NCBI GenBank assembly: GCA_021768625.1
Contig: JAETUM010000003.1
Coordinates: forward strand, 1 to 64,000
Origin: Candidatus Stoquefichus sp.
GTDB taxonomy: Bacteria; Bacillota_I; Bacilli_A; Erysipelotrichales; Coprobacillaceae
Length of the DNA stretch: 64,000 nt
Reading direction: 5' to 3'
Shown here: positions 44,924-54,183 of the stretch, one piece after another
Position numbering within the stretch: position 1 is the stretch's first letter
How the letters are laid out: the number at the start of each line of letters is the position of its first letter
Made by a program: the position numbers and the translations under genes
Notes under the pieces: generated by a model
The model's database searches: none
What the model saw: the letters and a program-made list of their open reading frames with translations, nothing else
Told to the model about the DNA's origin: nothing

Positions 44924-46681
44924 CTACTCTTGTAAAACTTTAAATAACTCTTCTGCAACTTTATCAGGTAAAATCTCCTTTAATTCATCAATAGATGCTT
45001 CTCTCATCCTTTTTACACTTTTAAAACGATTAAGTAATTGTTTCTTTCTTTTTGGACCAATGCCTTCCACTCTATCTAAAATAGATGCAAATAAAGAACG
45101 AGATCTAACATTCTTATGAAAACTAATAGCATATCTATGAACTTCATCTTGCATACGTGTTAATAAGAAGAAAAGCTCACTTTTAGGATGAATGGGAATT
45201 GGATTTCCTTCTTCATCTAATAACATAGCCGTAGAATGTTTATCATCTTTTGCTAAACCACATATCTTAATTTTCAAATTTAAACTATCGATAATTTCTT
45301 TAGCAGCATGAATTTGTCCTAACCCACCATCTACTAAAATCATATCTGGTGGTGTTAATCCTTCCATTAAAATACGATAATATCGTCTATAAATAACTTC
45401 TCTCATACTTGCATAATCATCTGGTCCTTGAACTGTTTTTATCTTATATTTACGATAATCTTTCTTTGAAGGAACACCATCTTTAAAGCATACCATACCT
45501 GCAACAGCATAAGCTCCTTGAATATTAGAATTGTCAAATAATTCTATAACATGTGGTGTTTCTATTCCAAGTAGTTCCCCTAATTGTTTCATTGCTCCAA
45601 TTGTTGCTGCTTCATTTTTTTCAATAAGTTTAAATTTCTTTTCTAAAGATTCTTTAGCATTTTTATTAGCCATTTCCACAAGTGATAACTTATTGCCTCT
45701 TTGTGGCTTCATTACTTTACAATCAAGAATCTCTTGAAGTAATGTATCATCAATGTCTTGAGGTATTAATAGTTCTTTTGGGAATGTATTATTTTGATAA
45801 AAAGTCACAATAAATTGTTGTAAATCATCTTGAACATTATCTCCTATAGGAACCAAATTAATATCTCGAGATAATAATTTACCATTACGCATAAAAAACA
45901 ATTGAATACTTAAATAGCCATGATCCACATAATATCCTAAAATATCTCTATCAATATGATCATTAAATTGAACATGTTGTTTAGCTGTAACATACTGAAT
46001 ATGAGAAATTAAATCACGATATTCTTTTGCTTGTTCAAAATTCAATTGTTCACTAGCCTCTAACATTTTATCAGTTAATTCTTTAACTTTATCTTTAATA
46101 TCACCATTAAGAAGCTTAATAATTTCTTTTCTTATTGTTATATATTTTTCTGGATCCACATCTTGAACACAAGGAGCTAAACATTGGTTTAAAGAATAAT
46201 ATAAACATGGTTTTTTAGGAATGTGATTACATTTTCTTAAAGGATACAGACGATTAAGCAACTTAAATGTATCTCTTGCTGCAGTTGCATCTGGAAAAGG
46301 GCCAAAGTGTTTCGCTTTTTTATTAGCAGCATTACGTACAATTTGTAATCTTGGATGTTCTTCAGTTGTCATTTGAATATATGGATAATACGTATTATCC
46401 ATAAACATAATATTATATTGTGGCGAATAATCTTTAATTAAATTAATTTCTAGCAACAATGCTTCTTTCTCACTATTTGTGACAATATATTCAAAATCAA
46501 CAATTTCACTCACTAACTTTGTTGTTTTATAATCATGAACACCAACAAAATATGAATGTACTCTATTTCTTAGTTTTTTTGCTTTACCAACATAGATAAT
46601 AACCCCATCTTTATTTTTCATTAAATAGCATCCAGGTGAAGATGGTAATAAAGAGAGTTTATCTTTAATGAGTTGATTCAT
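44924..46681 (-). CDS. uvrC: Excinuclease ABC subunit C
   Basis: 585 residues, the dual-incision nuclease of nucleotide excision repair. N-terminal GIY-YIG (SSPGCYLMKNKDGVIIYVGKAK), a UVR motif (LNFEQAKEYRD), the RNase H-like C-terminal nuclease (LVDGGLGQIHAA; FDNSNIQGAYAVAG) and a helix-hairpin-helix tail (VEGIGPKRKKQLL). It starts at the stop codon of mutS2. Confidence 0.96.
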   Translation of the reverse strand: MNQLIKDKLSLLPSSPGCYLMKNKDGVIIYVGKAKKLRNRVHSYFVGVHDYKTTKLVSEIVDFEYIVTNSEKEALLLEINLIKDYSPQYNIMFMDNTYYPYIQMTTEEHPRLQIVRNAANKKAKHFGPFPDATAARDTFKLLNRLYPLRKCNHIPKKPCLYYSLNQCLAPCVQDVDPEKYITIRKEIIKLLNGDIKDKVKELTDKMLEASEQLNFEQAKEYRDLISHIQYVTAKQHVQFNDHIDRDILGYYVDHGYLSIQLFFMRNGKLLSRDINLVPIGDNVQDDLQQFIVTFYQNNTFPKELLIPQDIDDTLLQEILDCKVMKPQRGNKLSLVEMANKNAKESLEKKFKLIEKNEAATIGAMKQLGELLGIETPHVIELFDNSNIQGAYAVAGMVCFKDGVPSKKDYRKYKIKTVQGPDDYASMREVIYRRYYRILMEGLTPPDMILVDGGLGQIHAAKEIIDSLNLKIKICGLAKDDKHSTAMLLDEEGNPIPIHPKSELFFLLTRMQDEVHRYAISFHKNVRSRSLFASILDRVEGIGPKRKKQLLNRFKSVKRMREASIDELKEILPDKVAEELFKVLQE

Positions 46682-48993
46682 TATTCAAAATATACAAGAG
46701 TTGCACCTAATCCACCTTCATTAGGTCCACCATCTCGATATGAAACAACTTGCTTATTTTTATCTAACATTTTTCTAACACCTTTACGCAGTGCTCCAGT
46801 TCCCATACCATGAACAATACGAACATGAGGGTATCCTAAAACAATAGCATCATCTAAAAATTTATCAATAAGAGACATTGCTTCTTCATATCTCTTTCCA
46901 ATAATATTAATTTCATATGTTCCTGTCTTTTTTAAAGTTGATTTTTTCATTACTGCTTTTTGACGAATAGGTTTTACTTTTGTTTGAGAATGAAGATAAA
47001 CAACTTCATCTTCATGTAATTTAACATTTAGCCCAGAAATAGAAACCATAATCATATGATTCTTTAATTTTTCAACAATATCTCCTTCTCTATTCATCTT
47101 AATAATACGCACATGGTCTCCTACTTTTAAATCATGATTTTGTTTTTGTTGAATGTGTTGCTCAACAAATTTTAATTCATCTAAATCATGTTTAGCTTGA
47201 ATAATTTCATGTTGTTTTAAAGATGATTCTTTCATTGTCTCTACAACAATATCAATATTTTCTTTTGCATCTTGAATTAATTGATTAGCCTCATCTTTTG
47301 CTTTTTGAATCATTTGTTCTTTTTGATGATTGATTTGTTTCAATTGACTTTGATATTGTTTTTGAGACTTCTTATTTTCTTCAATTAAAAGAGCTAATTC
47401 TTCTTCTTTTAAAAGTAATTGTTCTTCCTTCTTTTCCAATTCTTCCATAAGTCTTTCATGTTCACTCATTGACTCATTTTTTAAATATTGTGCATGTTTA
47501 ACAATATCTAGATCCAACCCTAATAATGCTGCAATCTCAATAGCATAAGATTGACCAACACTATCTAATTTTAATTGATAAGTTGGTTTCATAGCATCTA
47601 AATCAAAAGCAACTGATGCTAATAAGATTCGTGTATCTTCTTTTGCAAATGTTTTTAACTTACCATAATGAGTAGATGCAAAAACAAAAGAGCCAATATC
47701 TAATAATCGAGAAAGTATTGCTTCAGCCAAGCTTTCTCCCTCTTGAGGATCAGTTCCAGAGCCAATCTCATCTAAAATAACCAAACTCTTTTTTGTTGCA
47801 TGAGAAAGAATACCTATTACTTTTTTCATATGACTAGAAAAGGTAGATAATGATTGTTCAATAGACTGTTCATCGCCCAAGTCTACATAAATATTATCAA
47901 ATAAAGGTATGCTCATCTCTAAACATGGTACAGGCATACCACATAAAGCCATATAAGATAATAACCCTACTGTTTTTAATGTTACAGTTTTTCCACCTGT
48001 ATTACTTCCACTAATCAATAACATACGATGATCTTTCAATAAAATATCATTAGCAACAACCTTTTTATCATCAATTAATGGATGACGAGCTTCTTTTAAA
48101 ATAATGTCTTTTCCATCTTCCTCTATAACTGGAATGCAACATTGATGAATATATCCATATTGTGCCTTAGCAAAAATAAAATCCAATTCCTCTAAAATTT
48201 CCAAATTAAAATGAAAATGATAATAGTTTCCTTTCACTAATTGAGATAAAGAATAAAGAATACGATTAATTTCTTCTTGTTCAGCAATACGTAATTCACC
48301 TAATTGATTATTCATAAGCACGACAGGCTCTGGTTCTATATATGTTGTTTGTCCTGTTGCACTTGTCGCATGAATCAACCCACCAAATTGATTTTTATAT
48401 CCTGTTTTGACTGGTAAAACAAGTCGATCATTTTTTGATGTTATTGTATCTATAGATAAATAATCTTTAGATTCTTTCACTAGATTCTCCATTTTAGAAC
48501 GAATATTCACTTGAATATTTTGTATTTTCTTTCTTAAAGAATGTAAAGTCTCACTTGCTGTATCACTTACACTTCCATCAGGTAATATACATCTTCTTAC
48601 TTCATTAAGAAGATACTCATTTCCTACAAGCCCCTCACTTAATTGATATAAATTATATGTTTTGATTTCAGATAATTCAATATAATTTTTAACACTTATA
48701 ATACACTCTAAATGATAAACTATTTTTAAAAGTTCATCTCCCATCAAAGTTCCATCTCTATTAGCTTTCTCTAATATCATAGAAATATCACTTAATCCAC
48801 CTAAAGGCATTCTTCCTTGTACAGAAATTAATTTCATTGCTTCATCAACTTTATTTAAAGATTCTTGTAAATCTTCTAAATCATCATATATGCTAAAAGA
48901 ATCCACTTTATTTTGTCCTAAAGTAGATGCACAATAATTTTTAACTTGTTCTTGAATAAAATTCATTTCTAATATTTCATTAATTGTTTTCAT
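46681..48993 (-). CDS. mutS2: MutS2, with a degenerate Smr motif
   Basis: 770 residues: core helices, MutS ATPase (Walker A SGSNTGGKTVTLKT, LVILDEIGSGTDP, STHYGKL), a long coiled coil (about 515-620), then KOW-like and Smr domains. MutS2 in B. subtilis rescues collided ribosomes. The Smr signature HGMGTGALRKGV is kept, but the LDLR motif of family members reads INII (Leu-Asp-Leu-Arg to Ile-Asn-Ile-Ile). Nuclease activity is therefore doubtful. In operon with cvpA and uvrC. Confidence 0.95.
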   Translation of the reverse strand: MKTINEILEMNFIQEQVKNYCASTLGQNKVDSFSIYDDLEDLQESLNKVDEAMKLISVQGRMPLGGLSDISMILEKANRDGTLMGDELLKIVYHLECIISVKNYIELSEIKTYNLYQLSEGLVGNEYLLNEVRRCILPDGSVSDTASETLHSLRKKIQNIQVNIRSKMENLVKESKDYLSIDTITSKNDRLVLPVKTGYKNQFGGLIHATSATGQTTYIEPEPVVLMNNQLGELRIAEQEEINRILYSLSQLVKGNYYHFHFNLEILEELDFIFAKAQYGYIHQCCIPVIEEDGKDIILKEARHPLIDDKKVVANDILLKDHRMLLISGSNTGGKTVTLKTVGLLSYMALCGMPVPCLEMSIPLFDNIYVDLGDEQSIEQSLSTFSSHMKKVIGILSHATKKSLVILDEIGSGTDPQEGESLAEAILSRLLDIGSFVFASTHYGKLKTFAKEDTRILLASVAFDLDAMKPTYQLKLDSVGQSYAIEIAALLGLDLDIVKHAQYLKNESMSEHERLMEELEKKEEQLLLKEEELALLIEENKKSQKQYQSQLKQINHQKEQMIQKAKDEANQLIQDAKENIDIVVETMKESSLKQHEIIQAKHDLDELKFVEQHIQQKQNHDLKVGDHVRIIKMNREGDIVEKLKNHMIMVSISGLNVKLHEDEVVYLHSQTKVKPIRQKAVMKKSTLKKTGTYEINIIGKRYEEAMSLIDKFLDDAIVLGYPHVRIVHGMGTGALRKGVRKMLDKNKQVVSYRDGGPNEGGLGATLVYFE

Positions 48994-49766
48994 TACTCAT
49001 CACTCACATTTATCTTTGATAGAATACTTTTCATATCTTCTTGACTATAATTAGACTTATTAAATATATCTTTTAATTTTTCAAAGTTATCTGTTGTTAA
49101 AGAAATTTTTTCATTAGCAATATTGTCAGATAATATTGTTAATACTTGTTCTTCATCAACTAAACCTAAATCATAAACTGTTAACATGAATTTTGTTAAA
49201 CTTTCAACAGATTGATTTGAATCAAAAAATGATTCAAAATTCATATTAACATTTTCAATTTTTTGACTCACTGAAGGAATAATATTAAGAATATGTTTAG
49301 CTATTAATGATGGATTAATCATATCTTTTCCAGATGGATAAATAGGTGTAATTAAAAAAACAACTGCAATATATGAAATAATAACAGCTTCAACAAGACT
49401 TAAAACAAGTCCCAATGTATGATCGACTATGCTTGTTAATGCAAACTTATCAGATATTGTTTTCAATAGTGGTTTAATAACAAAACCTAATACCTTTTTT
49501 ACAATGAATAAAACAATAAGTAACACAAAAAAAACAAAAATTTGATTAATAATACTTCCCACCATACTTGCTATTATATCACCTTGGTCATATTGATATA
49601 AATGGAAAATATGACTTAATGGTTTTGCTAACCAATAAGACAAAAACAAAACAACAATTGTGCTGATAAAATCATATAATCTTGTTATAAAACCCTTTAT
49701 ATATCCAAAAATAGCCATGATTAGAAAAAATACGATAAATATGATATCTAACATTGTTGAATTCAA
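48993..49766 (-). CDS. cvpA: CvpA-family membrane protein
   Basis: About 257 residues with four or more membrane helices, starting at residues 5-20 (MLDIIFIVFFLIMAIFGYIKGF is the CvpA pattern). A TTG at 49766 lies eight bases after AAAGGAGG and is the likely start; the ATG twelve bases on is the alternative. Longer than B. subtilis CvpA because of a C-terminal hydrophilic extension (about 90 residues). Function unclear; neighbours rnhC-cvpA-mutS2 are conserved in Firmicutes. Confidence 0.85.
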   Translation of the reverse strand: MNSTMLDIIFIVFFLIMAIFGYIKGFITRLYDFISTIVVLFLSYWLAKPLSHIFHLYQYDQGDIIASMVGSIINQIFVFFVLLIVLFIVKKVLGFVIKPLLKTISDKFALTSIVDHTLGLVLSLVEAVIISYIAVVFLITPIYPSGKDMINPSLIAKHILNIIPSVSQKIENVNMNFESFFDSNQSVESLTKFMLTVYDLGLVDEEQVLTILSDNIANEKISLTTDNFEKLKDIFNKSNYSQEDMKSILSKINVSDE

Positions 49767-49863
49767 AATAAAATCCTCCTTTAATTCCACGATATTATAA
49801 CATTTGAAAATTATCCTGTCAAAATCAATAAAAATATGTTAAAATAGTAATGAGGTGATTAAC

Positions 49864-50772
49864 GTGGAACCAATTATAATTCAAGTTGATAGTTATACTT
49901 TGGAGAAAATGAAAAAATTTTATGATAGTCAAATGGTTCCTGTTGATGACATTAACCTTCTTTTTAAAGCTCATGCAATTGGCTGTGATATCATCGCTAA
50001 AGTAGACGGCACTATAGAATTAAGTGGTCAAAATGCAATGAGAGAAGCAAAACATTGGTCCAAAAAAATTGCAAAACAATTGGCAAAACCTACAACTATA
50101 GATGATGTTTACTTTGAACATCATATTGGTACTTCAGAAACTGGTTCTGCTGATTATTTAGGGCCAATATGCTTTGTTTCATGTTATGTGACTCAAGAGG
50201 ATATTCAATTTATTCAATCTCTTGAAATTGCTGATTTATCAGAGTTATCTAATCAAGATATTGTCAATTATGCAAAACAAATCAAAGATCGTCTCATTTA
50301 TAGTTTATTGATTTTAGATAATTCACACTATAATAAAATGATTCATGATGGTTTAAACCAAGCCAATATCAAAGCAAAACTTTATAATCAAGCTACAGTA
50401 AATGTAATGCAAAAAGTAAAGCAAAATGTCAAGGTTAAAGTCATCAATCAGTTTGTTTCTCCAAAAACTTATTTTAATTATTTAAAAAATGAAGTGATTG
50501 TTGTTAAAGATTTATCATTTGAAACAAATGCTGAACAAAAGTATATGGCTGTTCTCGCTGCAGAAATTCTTTCTCGTTATGCATATTTACAATACTTTGC
50601 AAATATGACAAAGAGCTTGAAAATGAACTTATGTCGTGGAACTAGCGCAAATGTTGATACTATAGCTGTAAAAATAGCAACAAAATATGGAGAAAAAATG
50701 CTAATGAAAGTTGCTAAACTCAATTTTACAAATACAAAACGTATTAAATCTTTACTACAAGACTTATCATAG
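49864..50772 (+). CDS. rnhC: RNase HIII homologue with degenerate active site
   Basis: 302 residues from GTG 49864 (GAGGTGAT lies just upstream and contains another GTG). The N-terminal TBP-like substrate domain precedes the RNase H fold. The usual GSDEVGTGDYFGP reads GTSETGSADYLGP: the first catalytic Asp is Ser91, Glu92 is kept. The KDSK motif reads ADLSEL, and the Asp in VLIDQF is Asn195 (VKVINQF). The later AESK-like Glu is kept (AEQK). With two of four acidic residues lost it should not cut RNA/DNA hybrids normally. The frame is intact and the ribosome site good, so it is not simply a pseudogene. Confidence 0.85.
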   Translation: MEPIIIQVDSYTLEKMKKFYDSQMVPVDDINLLFKAHAIGCDIIAKVDGTIELSGQNAMREAKHWSKKIAKQLAKPTTIDDVYFEHHIGTSETGSADYLGPICFVSCYVTQEDIQFIQSLEIADLSELSNQDIVNYAKQIKDRLIYSLLILDNSHYNKMIHDGLNQANIKAKLYNQATVNVMQKVKQNVKVKVINQFVSPKTYFNYLKNEVIVVKDLSFETNAEQKYMAVLAAEILSRYAYLQYFANMTKSLKMNLCRGTSANVDTIAVKIATKYGEKMLMKVAKLNFTNTKRIKSLLQDLS

Positions 50773-50794
50773 AATGGTTCGCCATTCTTTTTTT
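50771..50794 (+). terminator. Terminator of the RNase HIII-like gene
   Basis: Perfect 7-bp stem AGAATGG / CCATTCT with a TTCG tetraloop (50771-50788) followed by a T run. Confidence 0.8.
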
Positions 50795-50803
50795 ATTTAT
50801 AAT

Positions 50804-50832
50804 AAAGGGATATCATATATGATACCCTCTTT
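50804..50832 (-). terminator. Terminator of comEB
   Basis: Long near-perfect palindrome around GGGATATCAT / ATGATACCC with flanking AAAG/CTTT, T-rich on the 3' side of the - strand; about 20 bases after the comEB stop. Confidence 0.55.
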
Positions 50833-50849
50833 ATTTAAATATAATATTT

Positions 50850-51314
50850 TTATTCAATATCAATTTTGAATTTTTCCATTTTTGTATAAGTGACTCCTGC
50901 TGCATCTAACATGCGTTTTGCTGCTCTATCACTAGGAGTATCACTATACTTATCATCTTCATATATAATTTCTTTAATTCCACTTTGGATAATAGCTTTT
51001 ACACATTCATGACATGGAAATAATGATACATAAATACGACATCCTTGTAACTTCTGAATGCTGTTTAAAATAGCATTTAACTCTGCATGAACAACATATG
51101 GATATTTTGTATTATACATATCACCTTCTCTATTTTCCCATGGAAATTGATTATCTTCACATCCCCAAGGCAAACCATTATATCCAACACCAACAATCTT
51201 ATTTTCAGGTGTTACAATACAAGCCCCTACTTGTGTATTTGGATCTTTAGAACGATACGCTGAAAGTTTTGCAACTGCCATAAAGTATTGATCCCAACTA
51301 ATAACTTTTGTCAT
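50850..51314 (-). CDS. comEB: dCMP deaminase / ComEB-type cytidine deaminase
   Basis: 154 residues from ATG 51314 (GGGAGGAA eight bases upstream). Zinc-deaminase motifs: HAELNAI with catalytic Glu, and PCHECVKAI. It converts dCMP to dUMP for dTMP synthesis. ComEB-type proteins bear the competence name from the B. subtilis operon, although no comEA or comEC lies here. Confidence 0.92.
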   Translation of the reverse strand: MTKVISWDQYFMAVAKLSAYRSKDPNTQVGACIVTPENKIVGVGYNGLPWGCEDNQFPWENREGDMYNTKYPYVVHAELNAILNSIQKLQGCRIYVSLFPCHECVKAIIQSGIKEIIYEDDKYSDTPSDRAAKRMLDAAGVTYTKMEKFKIDIE

Positions 51315-51327
51315 TGTCATTTCCTCC

Positions 51328-52245
51328 CTATTTCATTTCTAATCTTAATTCTGCTAATTTTTCTTTAAAAAAATCTGGTAATTCACTATCAAAATACATT
51401 TCTTCATGGGTTCTAGGATGAATAAATCCTAATATTTTTGCATGTAAAAATTGTCCATGTGAAACATCATCCCTTTTTAATCCATACTGAGGATCACCAT
51501 AAACTGGATAACCAATATATTGCATATGCACACGAATTTGATGTGTACGTCCTGTTTCTAAACGACATTCAACCAAAGTCATATCTTTAAATCTTTCAAT
51601 AACTTTAAAATTCGTAATTGCTTCTTTTGCATTCTTGTCTATACAAGTCATCTTTTGACGATCATTTGGATCACGACCAATAGGTGCTTCAATACGCCCA
51701 AATTCATGAGGAATTAAACCATGAACCAAAGCATAATAACGACGTACAACACTATGCTCTTGAAGTTGTTCACTTAAACTTTGATGTGCCATATCATTTT
51801 TAGCAACCATTAATAATCCACTTGTTTCCTTATCAATACGATGAACAATACCTGGACGATTCACTCCATTAATTCCAGATAAATCATGACAATGAAATAA
51901 CAAAGCATTCACAAGTGTTCCAGTATATATACCTACAGAAGGATGAACAATCATTCCTGTTGGTTTGTTCACAACAATAACATCACTATCTTCATAGACA
52001 ATATCTAAAGGAATATCTTCAGCTAAAATATCTGTGTTTTCTGGATCTGGAAAATGAATATCAATTTCATCATGATTTTCTAATTTGTAACTTGCCTTTA
52101 TAATTTTTCCATTCACTTTAACATGTTTATCTTGAATAAGCATCTGAATTTGTGTACGTGAATAATCTTTAAAATGAGTTGTTAAAAATTTATCAATTCT
52201 TTTTCCAATGTATTCGTCTACAACTCTGATTTTGACATCTTCCAT
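51328..52245 (-). CDS. RluD-family 23S rRNA pseudouridine synthase
   Basis: 305 residues. An N-terminal S4 RNA-binding domain (KRIDKFLTTHF ... VKVNGK) precedes the catalytic domain with HRIDKETSGLLM, whose Asp is the nucleophile, and RTHQIRVHM. In B. subtilis the corresponding gene is ylyB, right after lspA, as here. It overlaps lspA by 28 bases, with GAGGAG as its ribosome site. Confidence 0.94.
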   Translation of the reverse strand: MEDVKIRVVDEYIGKRIDKFLTTHFKDYSRTQIQMLIQDKHVKVNGKIIKASYKLENHDEIDIHFPDPENTDILAEDIPLDIVYEDSDVIVVNKPTGMIVHPSVGIYTGTLVNALLFHCHDLSGINGVNRPGIVHRIDKETSGLLMVAKNDMAHQSLSEQLQEHSVVRRYYALVHGLIPHEFGRIEAPIGRDPNDRQKMTCIDKNAKEAITNFKVIERFKDMTLVECRLETGRTHQIRVHMQYIGYPVYGDPQYGLKRDDVSHGQFLHAKILGFIHPRTHEEMYFDSELPDFFKEKLAELRLEMK

Positions 52246-52727
52246 GTTTTATACTCCTCTATACCAACTTCTAAAATGACCAGTGCCACCCCTATAGTAA
52301 TTGCAATATCTGCAATATTAAAAATTGGAAAATCATATCCAAATATTATAAAATCAATAAAATCTCTTACATATCCAAAAGTAATTCTATCAATTAAATT
52401 ACCTATCATACCACTAAAAACCAATACCAAGCCAAAACGTGTTAACTTATGATATGGTTCAGTTTGCATGAAATAATAAACAATACCAATTGTAGCTATA
52501 ACAGAAATAATAAAAAACAAGTTTAAGTGTCCTTGAAAAATCCCCCATGCTGCCCCAGTATTATGAGCATATGTAAAATAAAAGAAATTATCTATAATCG
52601 TATAACCTGTATTTAATTGCAAAGTATGATCAATAATCGTCTTTGTTAATTGATCTCCAAATACAACAACTATAAAAGTTAAAATAAATAAAATAATATG
52701 TTTATGAGTTATCTCTAACCTTTTCAA
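52218..52727 (-). CDS. lspA: Lipoprotein signal peptidase
   Basis: 169 residues from TTG 52727, preceded by GGGTGAT; a longer frame to 52787 runs upstream of the promoter and is rejected. Four membrane helices. The catalytic Asp pair is in GMIGNLIDRI and FNIADIAI, and NTGAAWG is the conserved loop. It cuts prolipoprotein signal peptides. Confidence 0.93.
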   Translation of the reverse strand: MKRLEITHKHIILFILTFIVVVFGDQLTKTIIDHTLQLNTGYTIIDNFFYFTYAHNTGAAWGIFQGHLNLFFIISVIATIGIVYYFMQTEPYHKLTRFGLVLVFSGMIGNLIDRITFGYVRDFIDFIIFGYDFPIFNIADIAITIGVALVILEVGIEEYKTWKMSKSEL

Positions 52728-52745
52728 TTTTATCACCCATGATAC

Positions 52746-52774
52746 ATTATAATCAAAAAAGGATGATATGGAAA
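52746..52774 (-). promoter_or_regulatory. Promoter of lspA with a very short leader
   Basis: TTTCCA (52774-52769), 17 bases, TATAAT (52751-52746); the transcript would start around 52740, only about 13 bases before the TTG start codon. Confidence 0.55.
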
Positions 52775-52810
52775 GCATTATTTTCAAAATAAAAAAACAC
52801 TTACGTGTTT

Positions 52811-53461
52811 TTAAAGAATATATAATAAAATAGCTAAATAATGAAGTAATGAACCTATCATAACGAAAATATGGAATAATTCATGAAAGCCAAACTCTTG
52901 TGTCAAATTAGGTTTTTTAAAGATATAGATAAACGCTCCAATAGAATAAGCAATACCACCACTTGCAATCAAAATCAAACATTGAAGTGGTATTCCAACA
53001 AAAGATTGAAAATCAAAAATAATAGCCCATCCTAAAACTAAATAAATCGTTGTAGCAATAGAACGTGGAGCATTCATCCAGCAAATCTTTACAATGATAC
53101 CAAGTAAAGCAACTGTCCATAGAATACCTAAAAAATAATAAGAATGTGGGGCTTCCATACAATATACTGCTACTGGTGTATATGTGCCTACAATAAGGAT
53201 ATAAATCATTGAATGATCTAACTTTCTAAGAATCGCTTTTATCTTATCATTTCCTTTAAAATAATGATAAATCGCACTTGCACTATACAATAAAATTAAA
53301 GACACTCCAAAAATAATTGTTGCTAACATGATTGTTGGTGTCGTTTCACGATATTTTCCAACAAAAATCATAATTAATAATCCTAGACATGAAAAGCATG
53401 CCCCAATAAAATGTGTTTCACTACTTATAGGATCCATTGCTTGTTTAAATAATCTGTTCAT
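52811..53461 (-). CDS. Hemolysin III/PAQR-family membrane protein
   Basis: 216 residues with seven predicted membrane helices. Conserved His/Asp motifs: THFIGACFSCLG, LDHSMIYILIVGTYTP and ELFHIFVMIGSLLHY. The family (YqfA/TrhA) is involved in membrane homeostasis in E. coli; the hemolysin name is historical. Stand-alone gene, with divergent DUF1836 upstream. Confidence 0.9.
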   Translation of the reverse strand: MNRLFKQAMDPISSETHFIGACFSCLGLLIMIFVGKYRETTPTIMLATIIFGVSLILLYSASAIYHYFKGNDKIKAILRKLDHSMIYILIVGTYTPVAVYCMEAPHSYYFLGILWTVALLGIIVKICWMNAPRSIATTIYLVLGWAIIFDFQSFVGIPLQCLILIASGGIAYSIGAFIYIFKKPNLTQEFGFHELFHIFVMIGSLLHYLAILLYIL

Positions 53462-53591
53462 ATATTGTTCACTCCTTATTATGTAGTATTAATTACCACT
53501 TTATATATTCATTATATTCTTAATATGCAGATTGTCAACTATATCTTGTTATTTTATATAAAATCATGTATGATAGAAAAGAGGTGATTTC

Positions 53592-54152
53592 ATGAACAAT
53601 GATATATTTAGTCAAATTTTAAAACAAATTGAAAATAGAAGTCATTTAAACGCTAATGATATACCATCACTAGATCTTTATATTGATCAAATCATGACCT
53701 TATTTGATATTCATTTAGCAGATAATAAAAGATACGAAGAAGATAAACTTCTTACAAAAACTATGATTAATAACTATTCAAAAGAAGGAATTTTAAAACC
53801 AATTAAAGGAAAAAAATATAGCAAAGATCATATCCTACAAATGTTATTAATATATTCATTAAAAAATACTATTTCTATTCAAGAAATAAAAAAGGTTCTT
53901 CAACCCTATCATGAAAAGACAGAAAAAATAGAACCTATATATAACCAATTTTTAGAATTCAATAAAGAACTTTCTCATCAATTAACTTCAGAAATTGAAT
54001 CATTTATCCATAAAAATCATTTTGATCTTAATGATCCCGATCAAATGACAACAATGTTATTATTGATTTGTGCCTTAAGCAATCAATTTAAAGCTATTGC
54101 TGAAACAATGCTTGATACATATTATCCAGAGATAAAAAAGAAAGAAAAATAA
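53592..54152 (+). CDS. DUF1836-family protein
   Basis: 186 residues. The central part (LTKTMINNYSKEGILKPIKGKKYSKDHILQMLLIYSLK) resembles a MerR-like winged HTH and is the DUF1836 signature. A possible DNA-binding regulator of unknown target. It has GAGGTG as its ribosome site, and a bidirectional terminator follows. Confidence 0.85.
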   Translation: MNNDIFSQILKQIENRSHLNANDIPSLDLYIDQIMTLFDIHLADNKRYEEDKLLTKTMINNYSKEGILKPIKGKKYSKDHILQMLLIYSLKNTISIQEIKKVLQPYHEKTEKIEPIYNQFLEFNKELSHQLTSEIESFIHKNHFDLNDPDQMTTMLLLICALSNQFKAIAETMLDTYYPEIKKKEK

Positions 54153-54183
54153 AAAAATGTTAGTTATAAAAGCTAACATTTTT
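54153..54183. terminator. Bidirectional terminator
   Basis: Perfect 11-bp stem AAAAATGTTAG / CTAACATTTTT (54153-54163, 54173-54183) between convergent genes. Confidence 0.75.
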
